From NCBI GenBank assembly GCA_002503985.1, contig DASW01000009.1:62001-126000 (forward strand): 64,000 bases of DNA, given 5' to 3'. Source of the stretch: Thermoplasmata archaeon UBA61. Lineage in GTDB: Archaea > Thermoplasmatota > Thermoplasmata > Lutacidiplasmatales > UBA184. The notes below the pieces were generated by a model, which saw only the letters and a program-made list of their open reading frames with translations, ran no database searches and had not been told where the DNA came from. The position numbers and the translations under genes are program-made. This document shows, piece after piece, positions 45,364 through 52,597 of the stretch. The stretch's first letter is position 1. Every line of letters starts with the position of its first letter.

Positions 45364-46167
45364 TCATTCCTTGCGCAGCTTCCAGATTGTCTCGAGCGGC
45401 CAGGACCGGCCCCATTTCGCATCGGGGCGAGAGAGGTACCTCGACTGCCGTCCAGGGGTCGGACGAGTTTCCATCAAGCGCTCGACGGTGAGGCCATTCT
45501 TCCGGAACAGGTCGATCCAAGTACCGTACGGAAGTTGGAACTCGACCGCCGCGTCGCTTCCGAGGTCGATGCGATAGCTCCCGAAGTACGGGCGGAGTAG
45601 ACGGCGAGATTGTCGGTCCTTCGCGCGGTCGAACGTCACGTAGCGAAAGGGGCTCGCGGTCGCGAACACGAACTTCCCTCCGGGGCGGAGCACACGGGCG
45701 CACTCGGGTACCGTCCGCATCGGGTCGGCGAACGTCATCGCTCCCCAATCGCAGAAGACGAGGTCGAACACGCCATCCCGCAACGGAAGCTGTTCTGCGC
45801 TGGCGCGTACCAGGGGGAAGCGGACCTTGGACTCCCGCTGGAGCTCTCGGGCCCTCGCGAGCTGGACCGACGAAAGGTCGATGCCCGTCGACCGGGCCCC
45901 TCCGCGAGCCAGCGCAATCGACCAGCGGGCCGCGCCGCAACCGAGTTCCAGGATGGCTTTCCCGCGCGTATTCCCAAGAAGACCCAATTTACTCTCCGGT
46001 ACCCGGAACAACCCCCACGCGGTGGCGGATGTTCCCCCCAATACACAGGCGTGACGACAGTCGTACCACCCGCTTATCCGGTCCCAGACAGCGCGGTTGT
46101 AGCGAATGTGCCCGGCCGAACCCGCCGTCCGACTCCGCGAGCGCTTACGTTTGCGTTGGCGATCCAT
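45364..46167 (-). CDS. Class I SAM-dependent methyltransferase
   Basis: 267 aa from the ATG at 46167 (the frame is open further upstream but unlike protein). Basic N-terminus (RQRKRKRSRSR), then IRYNRAVWDRISGWYD. Motif I AILELGCGAARWSIALA, motif II STGIDLSSVQLARAREL, and CARVLRPGGKFVFATASPF form a ubiE/UPF-type fold. The substrate is unknown. It is the last chromosomal gene before the mobile element; 46168-46432 is spacer in which I see nothing further. Confidence 0.88.
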   Translation of the reverse strand: MDRQRKRKRSRSRTAGSAGHIRYNRAVWDRISGWYDCRHACVLGGTSATAWGLFRVPESKLGLLGNTRGKAILELGCGAARWSIALARGGARSTGIDLSSVQLARARELQRESKVRFPLVRASAEQLPLRDGVFDLVFCDWGAMTFADPMRTVPECARVLRPGGKFVFATASPFRYVTFDRAKDRQSRRLLRPYFGSYRIDLGSDAAVEFQLPYGTWIDLFRKNGLTVERLMETRPTPGRQSRYLSRPDAKWGRSWPLETIWKLRKE

Positions 46168-46432
46168 CCGGAACACACGACTCGGACGTTTCGGATAACG
46201 CTCGCGGCGGTGGTGCCGTGCCTCCCCACGCCGGGCGGTCGACGAGGACCAGAGTTCCTTGCGAACCCAACGCATCGGAATTCCTGAAGGCGCGAACGTC
46301 GGTGTCATGCCCCGTCCCGACCCGGTCGAGCCGGGCGAACTCACCGTCGGAACCGACGCTCGGTTCGGCTCTGCGTGGGTGAGTGTGGGTCGTCGCGCGT
46401 TTCTCACCGGGGAGAATTCACCGAGAGCTTCC

Positions 46433-46441
46433 GCTCTACGC
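46433..46441 (+). repeat. Left target-site duplication
   Basis: GCTCTACGC, identical to 53848-53856, directly outside the left terminal inverted repeat. A 9-bp duplication is what a DDE transposase insertion leaves. Four further bases (TTCC) also match outside and inside the two ends, so the exact edge could shift slightly. Confidence 0.85.
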
Positions 46442-46512
46442 GGTTCTGTTACTATCCGGGGCTTTCTGACTGTCGGACCGAGGGTGTTACAATTCGAGTC
46501 TTTTCGGCCGTC
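46442..46512 (+). repeat. Left terminal inverted repeat
   Basis: Begins GGTTCTGTTAC and contains a second box GTGTTAC 38 bases further in. The reverse complement of the right end begins GGAACTGTTAC with GTGTTAC at the same 38-base spacing. The best-kept blocks are CTGTTAC, TTCTGA, GTGTTACA and TTCG-GTCTTT-CGG. The two boxes are likely transposase binding sites. Confidence 0.85.
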
Positions 46513-46596
46513 AAGATTCAGGCTGCCCCTGCCCGCGCAAGAGTTTAAGGGTCCATGCACTGCAGTTGTACATCCGTCGCGGTGGGGGGCGCCGGA

Positions 46597-46776
46597 ATGT
46601 CGGATTCGGGCTCAGGCGCGGGGGCGATTATCGCAATCGCGGCAGTCGCCATCGGTGCTACCGTTGCCGCCGGTCTTCTGGCCAATCGAAAGGTCCCGTG
46701 CCCTCGGTGCAAGAACCCTATTCGGCGAGGCATAGCCCAATGTCCCTATTGCTACAGCTCGATCACATGGTCGTGA
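46597..46776 (+). CDS. Small membrane protein with a zinc ribbon
   Basis: 59 aa from the ATG at 46597 (an ATG at 46555 in frame would give 73 aa). One hydrophobic helix (GAIIAIAAVAIGATVAAGLLA) is followed by a zinc ribbon CPRCKNPIRRGIAQCPYC. TTTAAG at 46541-46546 is a possible TATA. First cargo gene; 14 bases ahead of the next membrane protein, so both may work at the membrane. Function unknown. Confidence 0.65.
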   Translation: MSDSGSGAGAIIAIAAVAIGATVAAGLLANRKVPCPRCKNPIRRGIAQCPYCYSSITWS

Positions 46777-46789
46777 ACGGCGGAAAGGA

Positions 46790-47719
46790 ATGGACTGGAT
46801 AGAGAATCTGGCTGTTGTTGCCTACATTTTTGTCATAGTTTTTGGCGTCATTTACACCATCGCTCTAATCGCTCTGCTTTTCAAGATGATGGCCAAAGAA
46901 CGAGGCTCATCGAAGAAGACGCCCAAGACAGAGTTGTCCCTCGGCGAACAGATTTCCGAAGGAAAAGTACGGCCGTACTGTTATGTGAATGGCCCGGAGG
47001 TCAAGGCAGTGTACGCTCGATGCATCGGCCCGGTTCCCGAGGAGCGGCATGTCAAGACGGCTTCGACCACTCAATCGAAGCTCGAAGTGGGAGGCCCAGT
47101 GGCGAAGGGCAGCGGACAGAAGGAGGATTCAGAGAAGAACGCGTTGGACTTCTCGGCTCCTTTGGACGATGTGCTGGCCCAGGAGCTGATGGAAGAACTG
47201 GTCAGGCAGGACCACGTTGCCTTCGACTTGGAAGCTAGCCGACCCGACCAGGACCGATTGAACGCACTCATGGAAGCAACCGGCCGACTGGCCGGGATTG
47301 GAGCTTCGGAGATACTCGACGGCGCGAAGGTAGAGAAGCTCAAGGCCAAACTCACGGCCGGCCAAGCAACATCAAAAGATGAGAAAATCAAGGAAGTGGA
47401 ACGTGCGTGCCAGAAGGCGTTCGTCGGGTTGAGGGGAGAGTTCGTGGTCGGAATGGAGGTGGGCCCGATTCCCACGGGCGGTGGGACGCCATCTATCGAA
47501 GCAAGAGCGAACGTCCTCCGTTTGGAGCTGCCAAGCAGCGTGGTAATCTCGGCCCCGTTCGATATGACAATGATGAAACCTCACATGATCTCTTTGCTGA
47601 CACCATCGCGGAAGGTTTCCAACGTGATGGTGTTCGGATCGATTCTAGATTGGAACAAAGACCAAGCGATTCTTACCGTGACGCCATTGGTGATTGCGCC
47701 GAACTGGCCACTGACCTAA
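46790..47719 (+). CDS. Membrane-anchored protein of unknown function (transposon cargo)
   Basis: 309 aa. One or two N-terminal membrane spans (about 6-32), then a Lys/Glu-rich linker and a cytoplasmic domain. That domain has a helical part (about 115-210, DDVLAQELMEELVRQDHVAFDLEASRP) and a beta-rich end (EFVVGMEVGPIPTGGG, LELPSSVVISAPFDM). No catalytic motif or family recognised. Its codon use is less GC-biased than the neighbourhood, in line with transfer. It could be a partner of the zinc-ribbon protein before it and the kinase after it. Confidence 0.65.
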   Translation: MDWIENLAVVAYIFVIVFGVIYTIALIALLFKMMAKERGSSKKTPKTELSLGEQISEGKVRPYCYVNGPEVKAVYARCIGPVPEERHVKTASTTQSKLEVGGPVAKGSGQKEDSEKNALDFSAPLDDVLAQELMEELVRQDHVAFDLEASRPDQDRLNALMEATGRLAGIGASEILDGAKVEKLKAKLTAGQATSKDEKIKEVERACQKAFVGLRGEFVVGMEVGPIPTGGGTPSIEARANVLRLELPSSVVISAPFDMTMMKPHMISLLTPSRKVSNVMVFGSILDWNKDQAILTVTPLVIAPNWPLT

Positions 47720-47771
47720 CTGTACTCGACTGAACTCAGCGCCCTAGCGGTGGAGACTCCGTACTCCTCTG

Positions 47772-47807
47772 GTCTTCCTGGCCGTCAAGATTAGGTTGTA
47801 ACGGGTC
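47772..47807 (+). repeat. Internal copy of terminal-repeat sequences
   Basis: GTCTTCCTGGCCGTCAAGATT (47772-47792) matches the inner edge of the left end (46498-46518) with three differences, and TTGTAACGGGTCG follows. TGTAACGGGTCG recurs at 48525-48536, right after the kinase gene. Such extra subterminal sites may mark an older, smaller element or extra transposase sites. Confidence 0.4.
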
Positions 47808-47853
47808 GGGACCTACTCTATTTCGGCCGGCGGGTATTGGGGGCGACGAATCG

Positions 47854-48528
47854 ATGACCGACACGCCCAAGCTCTTTGTGCTGACAGGTGTGCCCGGGTC
47901 CGGAAAGACCTCGGCTGCAAATCGAATTGCCTTCGCTCCCGCAGAAGACTGGAACCTATTGCACGCGGACGATTTCATCGGACCCACTTTCGCAAAATAT
48001 CCCCCACTACAAGACGCTCGGTCGGGATTTGTGACTACAATGCCGACGAACTCATTCTCCACGGTCTCTGGCTCAAGCTACGTGACGGAGACGGGGGCCA
48101 CCACGACGGTGGCAACTCACTGGGCCAGTATTCGCCAGTTTCACACGATTTTCGTTGGTGAATCGGCCGGCTGGTATATGTCTCAGGGCCGGAATATTTT
48201 CGTGGAAGGCCACATCAAGGATCAGGTGGAACTGGACAATCTGTTGGAAGCAATCCCGAACCGCTACGACGGCCCTTTCGACCAAAAGGTCGTCAGGCTT
48301 GAAGGAGATGTGGATAAAATCGTCCGGTACCTTGTAGACTCCCAGCACCGTAGGCATCAATGTCCAGGGCCGAACCGAGAGGCTTGTCTGCGTCGCTGGA
48401 TTACCGAGTGGGGGATTGAAACCTGTATCGCAGATCAGACGGTCAATATCAATGGGAAGACCCCCCAGAAAGTCGCCCAAGACGTCGCGGCCGCGTTCGG
48501 GTTCCTATCAGTCGATTCCCGGGTGTAA
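47854..48528 (+). CDS. P-loop kinase (zeta-toxin or small-molecule kinase-like)
   Basis: 224 aa. Walker A VLTGVPGSGKTSA (about 10-22), a substrate-type LLHADDF (about 35-41), Walker B-like NIFVEGHI, and a lid region with several Arg (HRRHQCPGPNREACLRR). The arrangement resembles zeta toxins, chloramphenicol phosphotransferase and other AAA_33 kinases. An unusual Ser/Thr stretch (TNSFSTVSGSSYVTETGATTTV) lies between. An effector role in the element is possible, but no partner antitoxin of the epsilon type is evident. Confidence 0.7.
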   Translation: MTDTPKLFVLTGVPGSGKTSAANRIAFAPAEDWNLLHADDFIGPTFAKYPPLQDARSGFVTTMPTNSFSTVSGSSYVTETGATTTVATHWASIRQFHTIFVGESAGWYMSQGRNIFVEGHIKDQVELDNLLEAIPNRYDGPFDQKVVRLEGDVDKIVRYLVDSQHRRHQCPGPNREACLRRWITEWGIETCIADQTVNINGKTPQKVAQDVAAAFGFLSVDSRV

Positions 48529-48601
48529 CGGGTCGAGGCTTCGGCCCCCTCGGGAGGGGGGTGTTTCATTTCTCGCAGGGATACCCCTCCCCCCTCTCCC
48601 C

Positions 48602-48628
48602 TTATATCGGATGAAACCCTCCTTTCAT
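48602..48628 (+). promoter_or_regulatory. Promoter and operator of the antitoxin operon
   Basis: TTATATC (48602-48608) is a clear TATA. Directly behind it the perfect inverted repeat ATGAAA-CCCTCC-TTTCAT (48611-48628) sits where a repressor would block transcription. Toxin-antitoxin operons are usually autoregulated in this way. Confidence 0.6.
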
Positions 48629-48695
48629 TGCACGACAGTGGAGGAACGGCACCCATGAGCGCTCGGCCTAAGCACCCGAGTCTCGACCATTCTTC

Positions 48696-49262
48696 ATGGG
48701 AATGAGTGAAACCCGTCAGACCACGGCTGAATCGAGCCCCAACCTGCTAAGGGACATCGTAGTGTACATTGGCCGTCGGGTGAGCCTGAACGGAACCAGG
48801 GTTCAGAAACTCCTCTATCTGGTCGAGGCCGAGTACGCCGATCGGAACGGAGCTCGCCTGATGGACTATGAGTTCTACCACAATCGGTTCGGAATGAACT
48901 CCAAGACCTTGGAGGATCGGGTCCTCGCCATGAAGGAAGAGAAAGGCGGACCCCTCTTCATTACCTTCCAGAAGACCGATGTGGGCATGGGCCTCCGAAT
49001 TAAGGTTAAGGACGACGTACCCCAGCCCACTCTACCTGCCGAAGTCAAGGCGGCCTGTGATTTCGTTATCCGCGAATACGGGTCGATGCCCTTGACTTCG
49101 CTAATGCATGCCGCCAAGCGAACCCTTCCGTTTTACGGAACGGAGGATGGCGACAAGGTCGATTGGTCGAGCGTGAAAAAGGTCGACCAGTGTAACCACA
49201 AGCTTTCGGAGAATGGTCGACGTATTCTGCAGAGGGCTTTATCGGCCGGAGAGGGTTCGTAG
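48696..49262 (+). CDS. Panacea (DUF4065/SocA-like) domain protein, probable antitoxin
   Basis: 188 aa. RVQKLLYLVEAEYADRNGARLMDYEFYHNRFGMNSKTL is the Panacea/DUF4065 core (KLLYLxxxxx...F.Y..GP-like segment), seen in SocA and in many antitoxins and phage proteins that neutralise diverse toxins. An ATG six bases later (48702) is an equal start. It is followed 23 bases later by a short gene with a RelE/YafQ-like ending. Identification of the domain is good; the antitoxin role is inferred from the family and the pair. Confidence 0.82.
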   Translation: MGMSETRQTTAESSPNLLRDIVVYIGRRVSLNGTRVQKLLYLVEAEYADRNGARLMDYEFYHNRFGMNSKTLEDRVLAMKEEKGGPLFITFQKTDVGMGLRIKVKDDVPQPTLPAEVKAACDFVIREYGSMPLTSLMHAAKRTLPFYGTEDGDKVDWSSVKKVDQCNHKLSENGRRILQRALSAGEGS

Positions 49263-49285
49263 TCCTGAACACTCCGGTAGCCCCC

Positions 49286-49567
49286 GTGCGCGTCATCAGC
49301 TTGAGCGACCCTCCATACAAACGACGGCCCAACAAGGAGTTCGACGCCCAACTACTGCCAGATGGGTCCCCGGCTGAGCGGTTACTGAAGAACTGTATGG
49401 ATAGGATTCTGAGGGCACCCAAATCCTTCGGGAATGTCTCGGTGGAACCGAAAGGTACGCGGCATTGCCACCTGGGAAAGAGTGGGATTCTGTGGTGGAA
49501 AGTCCACGAGGCGACTAAAGAGGTCGAGTTTTTGTCCTGGGGTGATTGGGACGATTACTTCGGTTAA
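49286..49567 (+). CDS. RelE/YafQ-like small protein, candidate toxin
   Basis: 93 aa from a GTG. The C-terminal half (HCHLGKSGILWWKVHEATKEVEFLSWGDWDDYF) follows the RelE/YafQ pattern of two beta strands with an ending like GTHSELF. The N-terminal half could give the two helices. His residues near the end (HCH) could be catalytic, as in ribonuclease toxins. Size and place after a Panacea gene support a toxin. Identity is tentative. Confidence 0.55.
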   Translation: MRVISLSDPPYKRRPNKEFDAQLLPDGSPAERLLKNCMDRILRAPKSFGNVSVEPKGTRHCHLGKSGILWWKVHEATKEVEFLSWGDWDDYFG

Positions 49568-49618
49568 GGTGCCAGAACCTATCGATCTTGACTGGCGGCC
49601 TTATCGTCACGTTGCTCC

Positions 49619-50494
49619 GTGGTGCACCCCGTGAGTGGCTCCGTCAGGCGCCGACCAGGAGTTCGCGCGACGGCTGTATTGGGCTCGGCCTGGGTCGATG
49701 AGGTCCGCGAGACAATACCCACCGTTTCCGAACAGATTGAGGCGGGGCTGGCCGAGATACGTCGGCAGGGGTTCAACGAAGAACTGGCCCGATCCGAGTT
49801 CGGAAGGTGGTTAGTCGCCTCCCATCACGAGGTCGAGCGAATATACCGGGCCGCAGAGGATGCGGCCTTGAGCATGCTCGTCGATAAGTGGGTCGCGAGT
49901 GCGACTCCACCCACCCCCACGGAGAACTTCCAAGAATGGCTTCGGTCGTTTCTGTCCCGAGCGGCGCGGGATTTTACCGCCTTCGAGTTTCGAGCGGGTC
50001 AGGCGAGAAAGTCTCGCGCTGGGTCGGTCTGGGAGAGGCTGGGGGGCTTCTTTCTTGAATGGAATGGCATTCACTCCGAGAAGCCCACAGGAAAGGCCGC
50101 ACGGAAGCTACGCCAGATTGACAAAGTGGTCCCATCGGTGCTCGTCGCACTCACTACCCCCGACCGGGCCATTCGACTTAGCTTCAAGACAGAAGCCAGG
50201 GAAAAGTGGCGGGTCCTAATCGATGAGGGCAGGCGCGGATACGTGTACTTGGTTACTCTCGGCGACGACATCACGCCCGACCGGCTGGAAGAAATGGCTG
50301 ATACCCGTCTGGTCGCCTTCGTTCCCAAGAGCGTCAAAGAGGGAAGATCGGAATTCAGAGACAACCCGTCTATCCGTGTGCTTGACGAGCTGGTCGCCGA
50401 AGTGCGGCGATACGATTCTGCCGGGCCTCCTCCGACACCACCGCAGCAAATCCCCACCGGGGTCCGCCCCGCTCGGGTTCGAAAGCTCGATTAG
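49619..50494 (+). CDS. Type II restriction endonuclease (PspGI/EcoRII-like PD-(D/E)xK)
   Basis: 291 aa from a GTG at 49619 (a second GTG at 49631 is in frame). The core FRAGQARKSRAGSVWE carries the KSRAG and Glu139; then IDKVVPS with Asp168 and LSFKTEAREKW with Lys190. The order E...D...SxK followed by xxREKW is that of the EcoRII/PspGI/NgoMIV group, in which the acidic residue of the usual ExK is replaced by Ser and supplied upstream. The gene ends 4 bases inside the convergent methyltransferase gene, which should protect the same site. The recognition sequence cannot be read from this. Confidence 0.78.
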   Translation: MVHPVSGSVRRRPGVRATAVLGSAWVDEVRETIPTVSEQIEAGLAEIRRQGFNEELARSEFGRWLVASHHEVERIYRAAEDAALSMLVDKWVASATPPTPTENFQEWLRSFLSRAARDFTAFEFRAGQARKSRAGSVWERLGGFFLEWNGIHSEKPTGKAARKLRQIDKVVPSVLVALTTPDRAIRLSFKTEAREKWRVLIDEGRRGYVYLVTLGDDITPDRLEEMADTRLVAFVPKSVKEGRSEFRDNPSIRVLDELVAEVRRYDSAGPPPTPPQQIPTGVRPARVRKLD

Positions 50495-51789
50495 TTTCTG
50501 GGCCGATTGAATATCAGAACGTACTCGTTCGCCATCGTCTCCCCAAGCTGCCCCGGAATGTTGCTCGGGGAGTTTCGGAGCGGCATGACCTTGTTAGGAA
50601 TGCCTCGGACGATCGTCTCCTCGTGGACCAAGCCGCATTCATGCTCGAACAATTCAGACAGGATCACGTCGGTTTCGAGGCGGACCCCCTTGACGGTTCG
50701 ATTGCCCACAACGACGCATGCCCTCCCGCCCGGAGCGAGTTTGCCAGCGACCCATCGAAAAGCCCCGCAGAGGTCCACATAGAACGATAGGACGTCTCGC
50801 GCACGCGCCGGGTCCTTCGCCCGAATATCGGTAAGGTGACGGTCCAAGGTTGGAGAGTCGGGTCGGGGGGTCAGCTCTGCTGCGGGTCGGCCTCCCAAGG
50901 ATTCCCGGTCGGTTCGGTTCACGGTGGCCCTGTCGTAGCCAAGCCAACTGAGGGAGAGGCTGGAGTACTGGCCGTACGCGACTGTTGTCCGGCTGTCTCC
51001 ATAAGGGGGAGAGGTAACGATTAGGTCGTAGGTCCCGTTCGGGAGAGCCGCCGGGTCGCGCGTGTCGCCCAGTACGACGTTTGCCGTTGGGACTCCTTTC
51101 GGAAGACGGGACACAAAGTCACCCATCTTCTCCCGGTTGTGAACGACAACACTTGCGAATGAGCCGAGCACGGACGGACGCCAATCCTTGCGCTTTTCCT
51201 CCGGCATCCGATAGGTCTTGTACTCGTCCTTCCGAGTCCACGACACGAACCGAGCGGTTTCGGCAAAGCATGCCTCAAAGAACCGGCGCAGTTCCTCGGA
51301 TTCGGTGGCGAGAATCGCCGCGCGCAGACGTGAGAGTTCGGCGACAGATCGGGCGGAGTACCAGAAACTGAGGTTCTGGATATCCACGTTCGCAGGTGCG
51401 GATGTGATCTCGTCGTACCGTCTCAATATGGCCTGATGCTCGACCCGGATGGCGCGGTCGGTCAGCGGCGTAGTTTTGGCTCGGGCGAGGAGCACCGCCA
51501 GCGGATTCAGATCAACGCCGACGGCGGTCATGCCGTGAAGCATTCCCTCTACGAGTGCCGAGCCGGACCCGCAGAACGGGTCCAAGAGTCGCCCTCCGTT
51601 CTTAATGGGGGAGTACTCGTCTATCAGCCTTCTGACGACAGGGGCAACCATCATCGCCGGATAGCGATAGATTCCGTGAGTGGCGTACTTGGTGTCCTCA
51701 CCCCGGAAGTCCCACGAAGGGTCGGCCCGACGAAGCCGACGAGGGTCGGATTCAAGCGAGGCCGGGGCACGCGCGAGCGACTGTGCCAC
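50491..51789 (-). CDS. DNA methyltransferase of the restriction-modification system
   Basis: 432 aa from a GTG. SAM-binding motif I LLDPFCGSGSALVEGMLHGM (Asp70) precedes catalytic motif IV VTSPPYGDS (about 258-266), so it modifies an exocyclic amino group (N4-cytosine or N6-adenine; SPPY is most common in N4 enzymes). The N-terminal YATHGIYRYPAMMVAPVVRRLI is shared with many SPPY enzymes. It is preceded by the small wHTH gene, whose stop shares a base with its start, and converges with the restriction enzyme gene. Confidence 0.92.
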   Translation of the reverse strand: MAQSLARAPASLESDPRRLRRADPSWDFRGEDTKYATHGIYRYPAMMVAPVVRRLIDEYSPIKNGGRLLDPFCGSGSALVEGMLHGMTAVGVDLNPLAVLLARAKTTPLTDRAIRVEHQAILRRYDEITSAPANVDIQNLSFWYSARSVAELSRLRAAILATESEELRRFFEACFAETARFVSWTRKDEYKTYRMPEEKRKDWRPSVLGSFASVVVHNREKMGDFVSRLPKGVPTANVVLGDTRDPAALPNGTYDLIVTSPPYGDSRTTVAYGQYSSLSLSWLGYDRATVNRTDRESLGGRPAAELTPRPDSPTLDRHLTDIRAKDPARARDVLSFYVDLCGAFRWVAGKLAPGGRACVVVGNRTVKGVRLETDVILSELFEHECGLVHEETIVRGIPNKVMPLRNSPSNIPGQLGETMANEYVLIFNRPRN

Positions 51790-52073
51790 TATCCTACCCC
51801 CACCCCTCCATTTCGAGTGGAGACTGGAGCAACCTTCTTGCGAGGGGTATCGGGCGGGATAGGGTAGACCCGTTTCATCTGACCCTCTATCGCGATTCGG
51901 ACCTTTCCGTCGGCTTCGAGTTGGCCGATGTACCGGCCGACAGTCTGTCGGCTGTGATTCAGTTCTCTTGCGATCTTCTCGGACCAGGTTCCTTCGGGAT
52001 GTAGTTGGACGTAGTCGAGGATTTCCTTCTCCATCGTGCGGTTTCCCATCCGTCTCGGTTCGTCCGTAGCCAT
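51789..52073 (-). CDS. Small wHTH protein, possible restriction-modification controller
   Basis: 94 aa. MEKEILDYVQLHPEGTWSEKIARELNHSRQTVGRYIGQLEADGKVRIAIEG is a complete winged helix. It begins the methyltransferase operon (TAG/GTG share one base). Many restriction-modification loci have such a controller, but these are usually Xre-type, so this would be an archaeal-style variant. Tandem boxes lie 60-100 bases upstream. Confidence 0.75.
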   Translation of the reverse strand: MATDEPRRMGNRTMEKEILDYVQLHPEGTWSEKIARELNHSRQTVGRYIGQLEADGKVRIAIEGQMKRVYPIPPDTPRKKVAPVSTRNGGVGVG

Positions 52074-52133
52074 TCGTGGAATGGTTCGGGCGCCCCGATT
52101 GGATTATCCTATCGGCGCAACTGAAGCGAATGA

Positions 52134-52173
52134 CCGTTATAACGATATGCCTGTCGGATTAACGGATATGCCT
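52134..52173. repeat. Tandem operator-like boxes upstream of the wHTH gene
   Basis: The palindrome CGTTATAACG (52135-52144) is followed by two copies of GATATGCCT (52144-52152 and 52165-52173) spaced by 21 bases, two DNA turns. TAACG precedes each copy. The block lies between the divergent wHTH and transposase genes, the expected place for a regulator binding site. Confidence 0.5.
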
Positions 52174-52597
52174 AAAGGGGTAGGGGCATGGAAGTGGGCA
52201 GAGGACTGTGATGAACTCCGAACGTCGGGGTCGTACTCAGCCGCGCTTGGAAGATTTTGACAGCCGTCCCTTCGACGTTTCAGAGCGGACGGAGACCTTC
52301 CCCGTTCGCGGCTCCACCGACCATATGAGAGAGGTTCCTTCCCTCGCACCTAGGATCGCCGCCACCACTTGCGGGATCGTGGCGTGTACCGACGAGGACC
52401 CGGGCTGCGTCCGTATCACCCGGGACGAATACTCACCGACCGAGGACTCCGGTTTCTCCGACATGCCTACTACGGCAGTAGGTGGCCGCCTATATCAACT
52501 TGCTCTAAACGTTGGGGTGCAGATTGGCCAAAGTCTTAAGTATGGGAGGGCCTCTACTATTAGACAAGGCATTAGACAACGCCTGAGGAGAAAGAGG
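52174..52597 (+). promoter_or_regulatory. Transposase upstream region with promoter
   Basis: The gap from 52074 to 52597 holds no convincing gene; a frame from 52208 is open into the transposase but reads as non-conserved protein. It contains a hairpin CCTACT-ACGGC-AGTAGG (52466-52482) and a TATA-like CTTAAGTATG (52535-52544). GAGGAG (52584-52589) is the ribosome binding site of the transposase. Confidence 0.45.

Noticed and set aside
46411..46441. GGAGAATTCA as part of a longer direct repeat with 53813-53822
   Set aside because: GGAGAATTCA does occur near both ends, but on the left it is outside and on the right inside the element, with unequal spacing (8 and 21 bases). The 9-bp duplication explains the ends; this match is probably chance.
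52208..52597. N-terminal extension of the transposase to 52208
   Set aside because: The added 130 residues have no motif, contain operator-like and hairpin DNA, and the inner ATG at 52598 has a TATA box and ribosome binding site.
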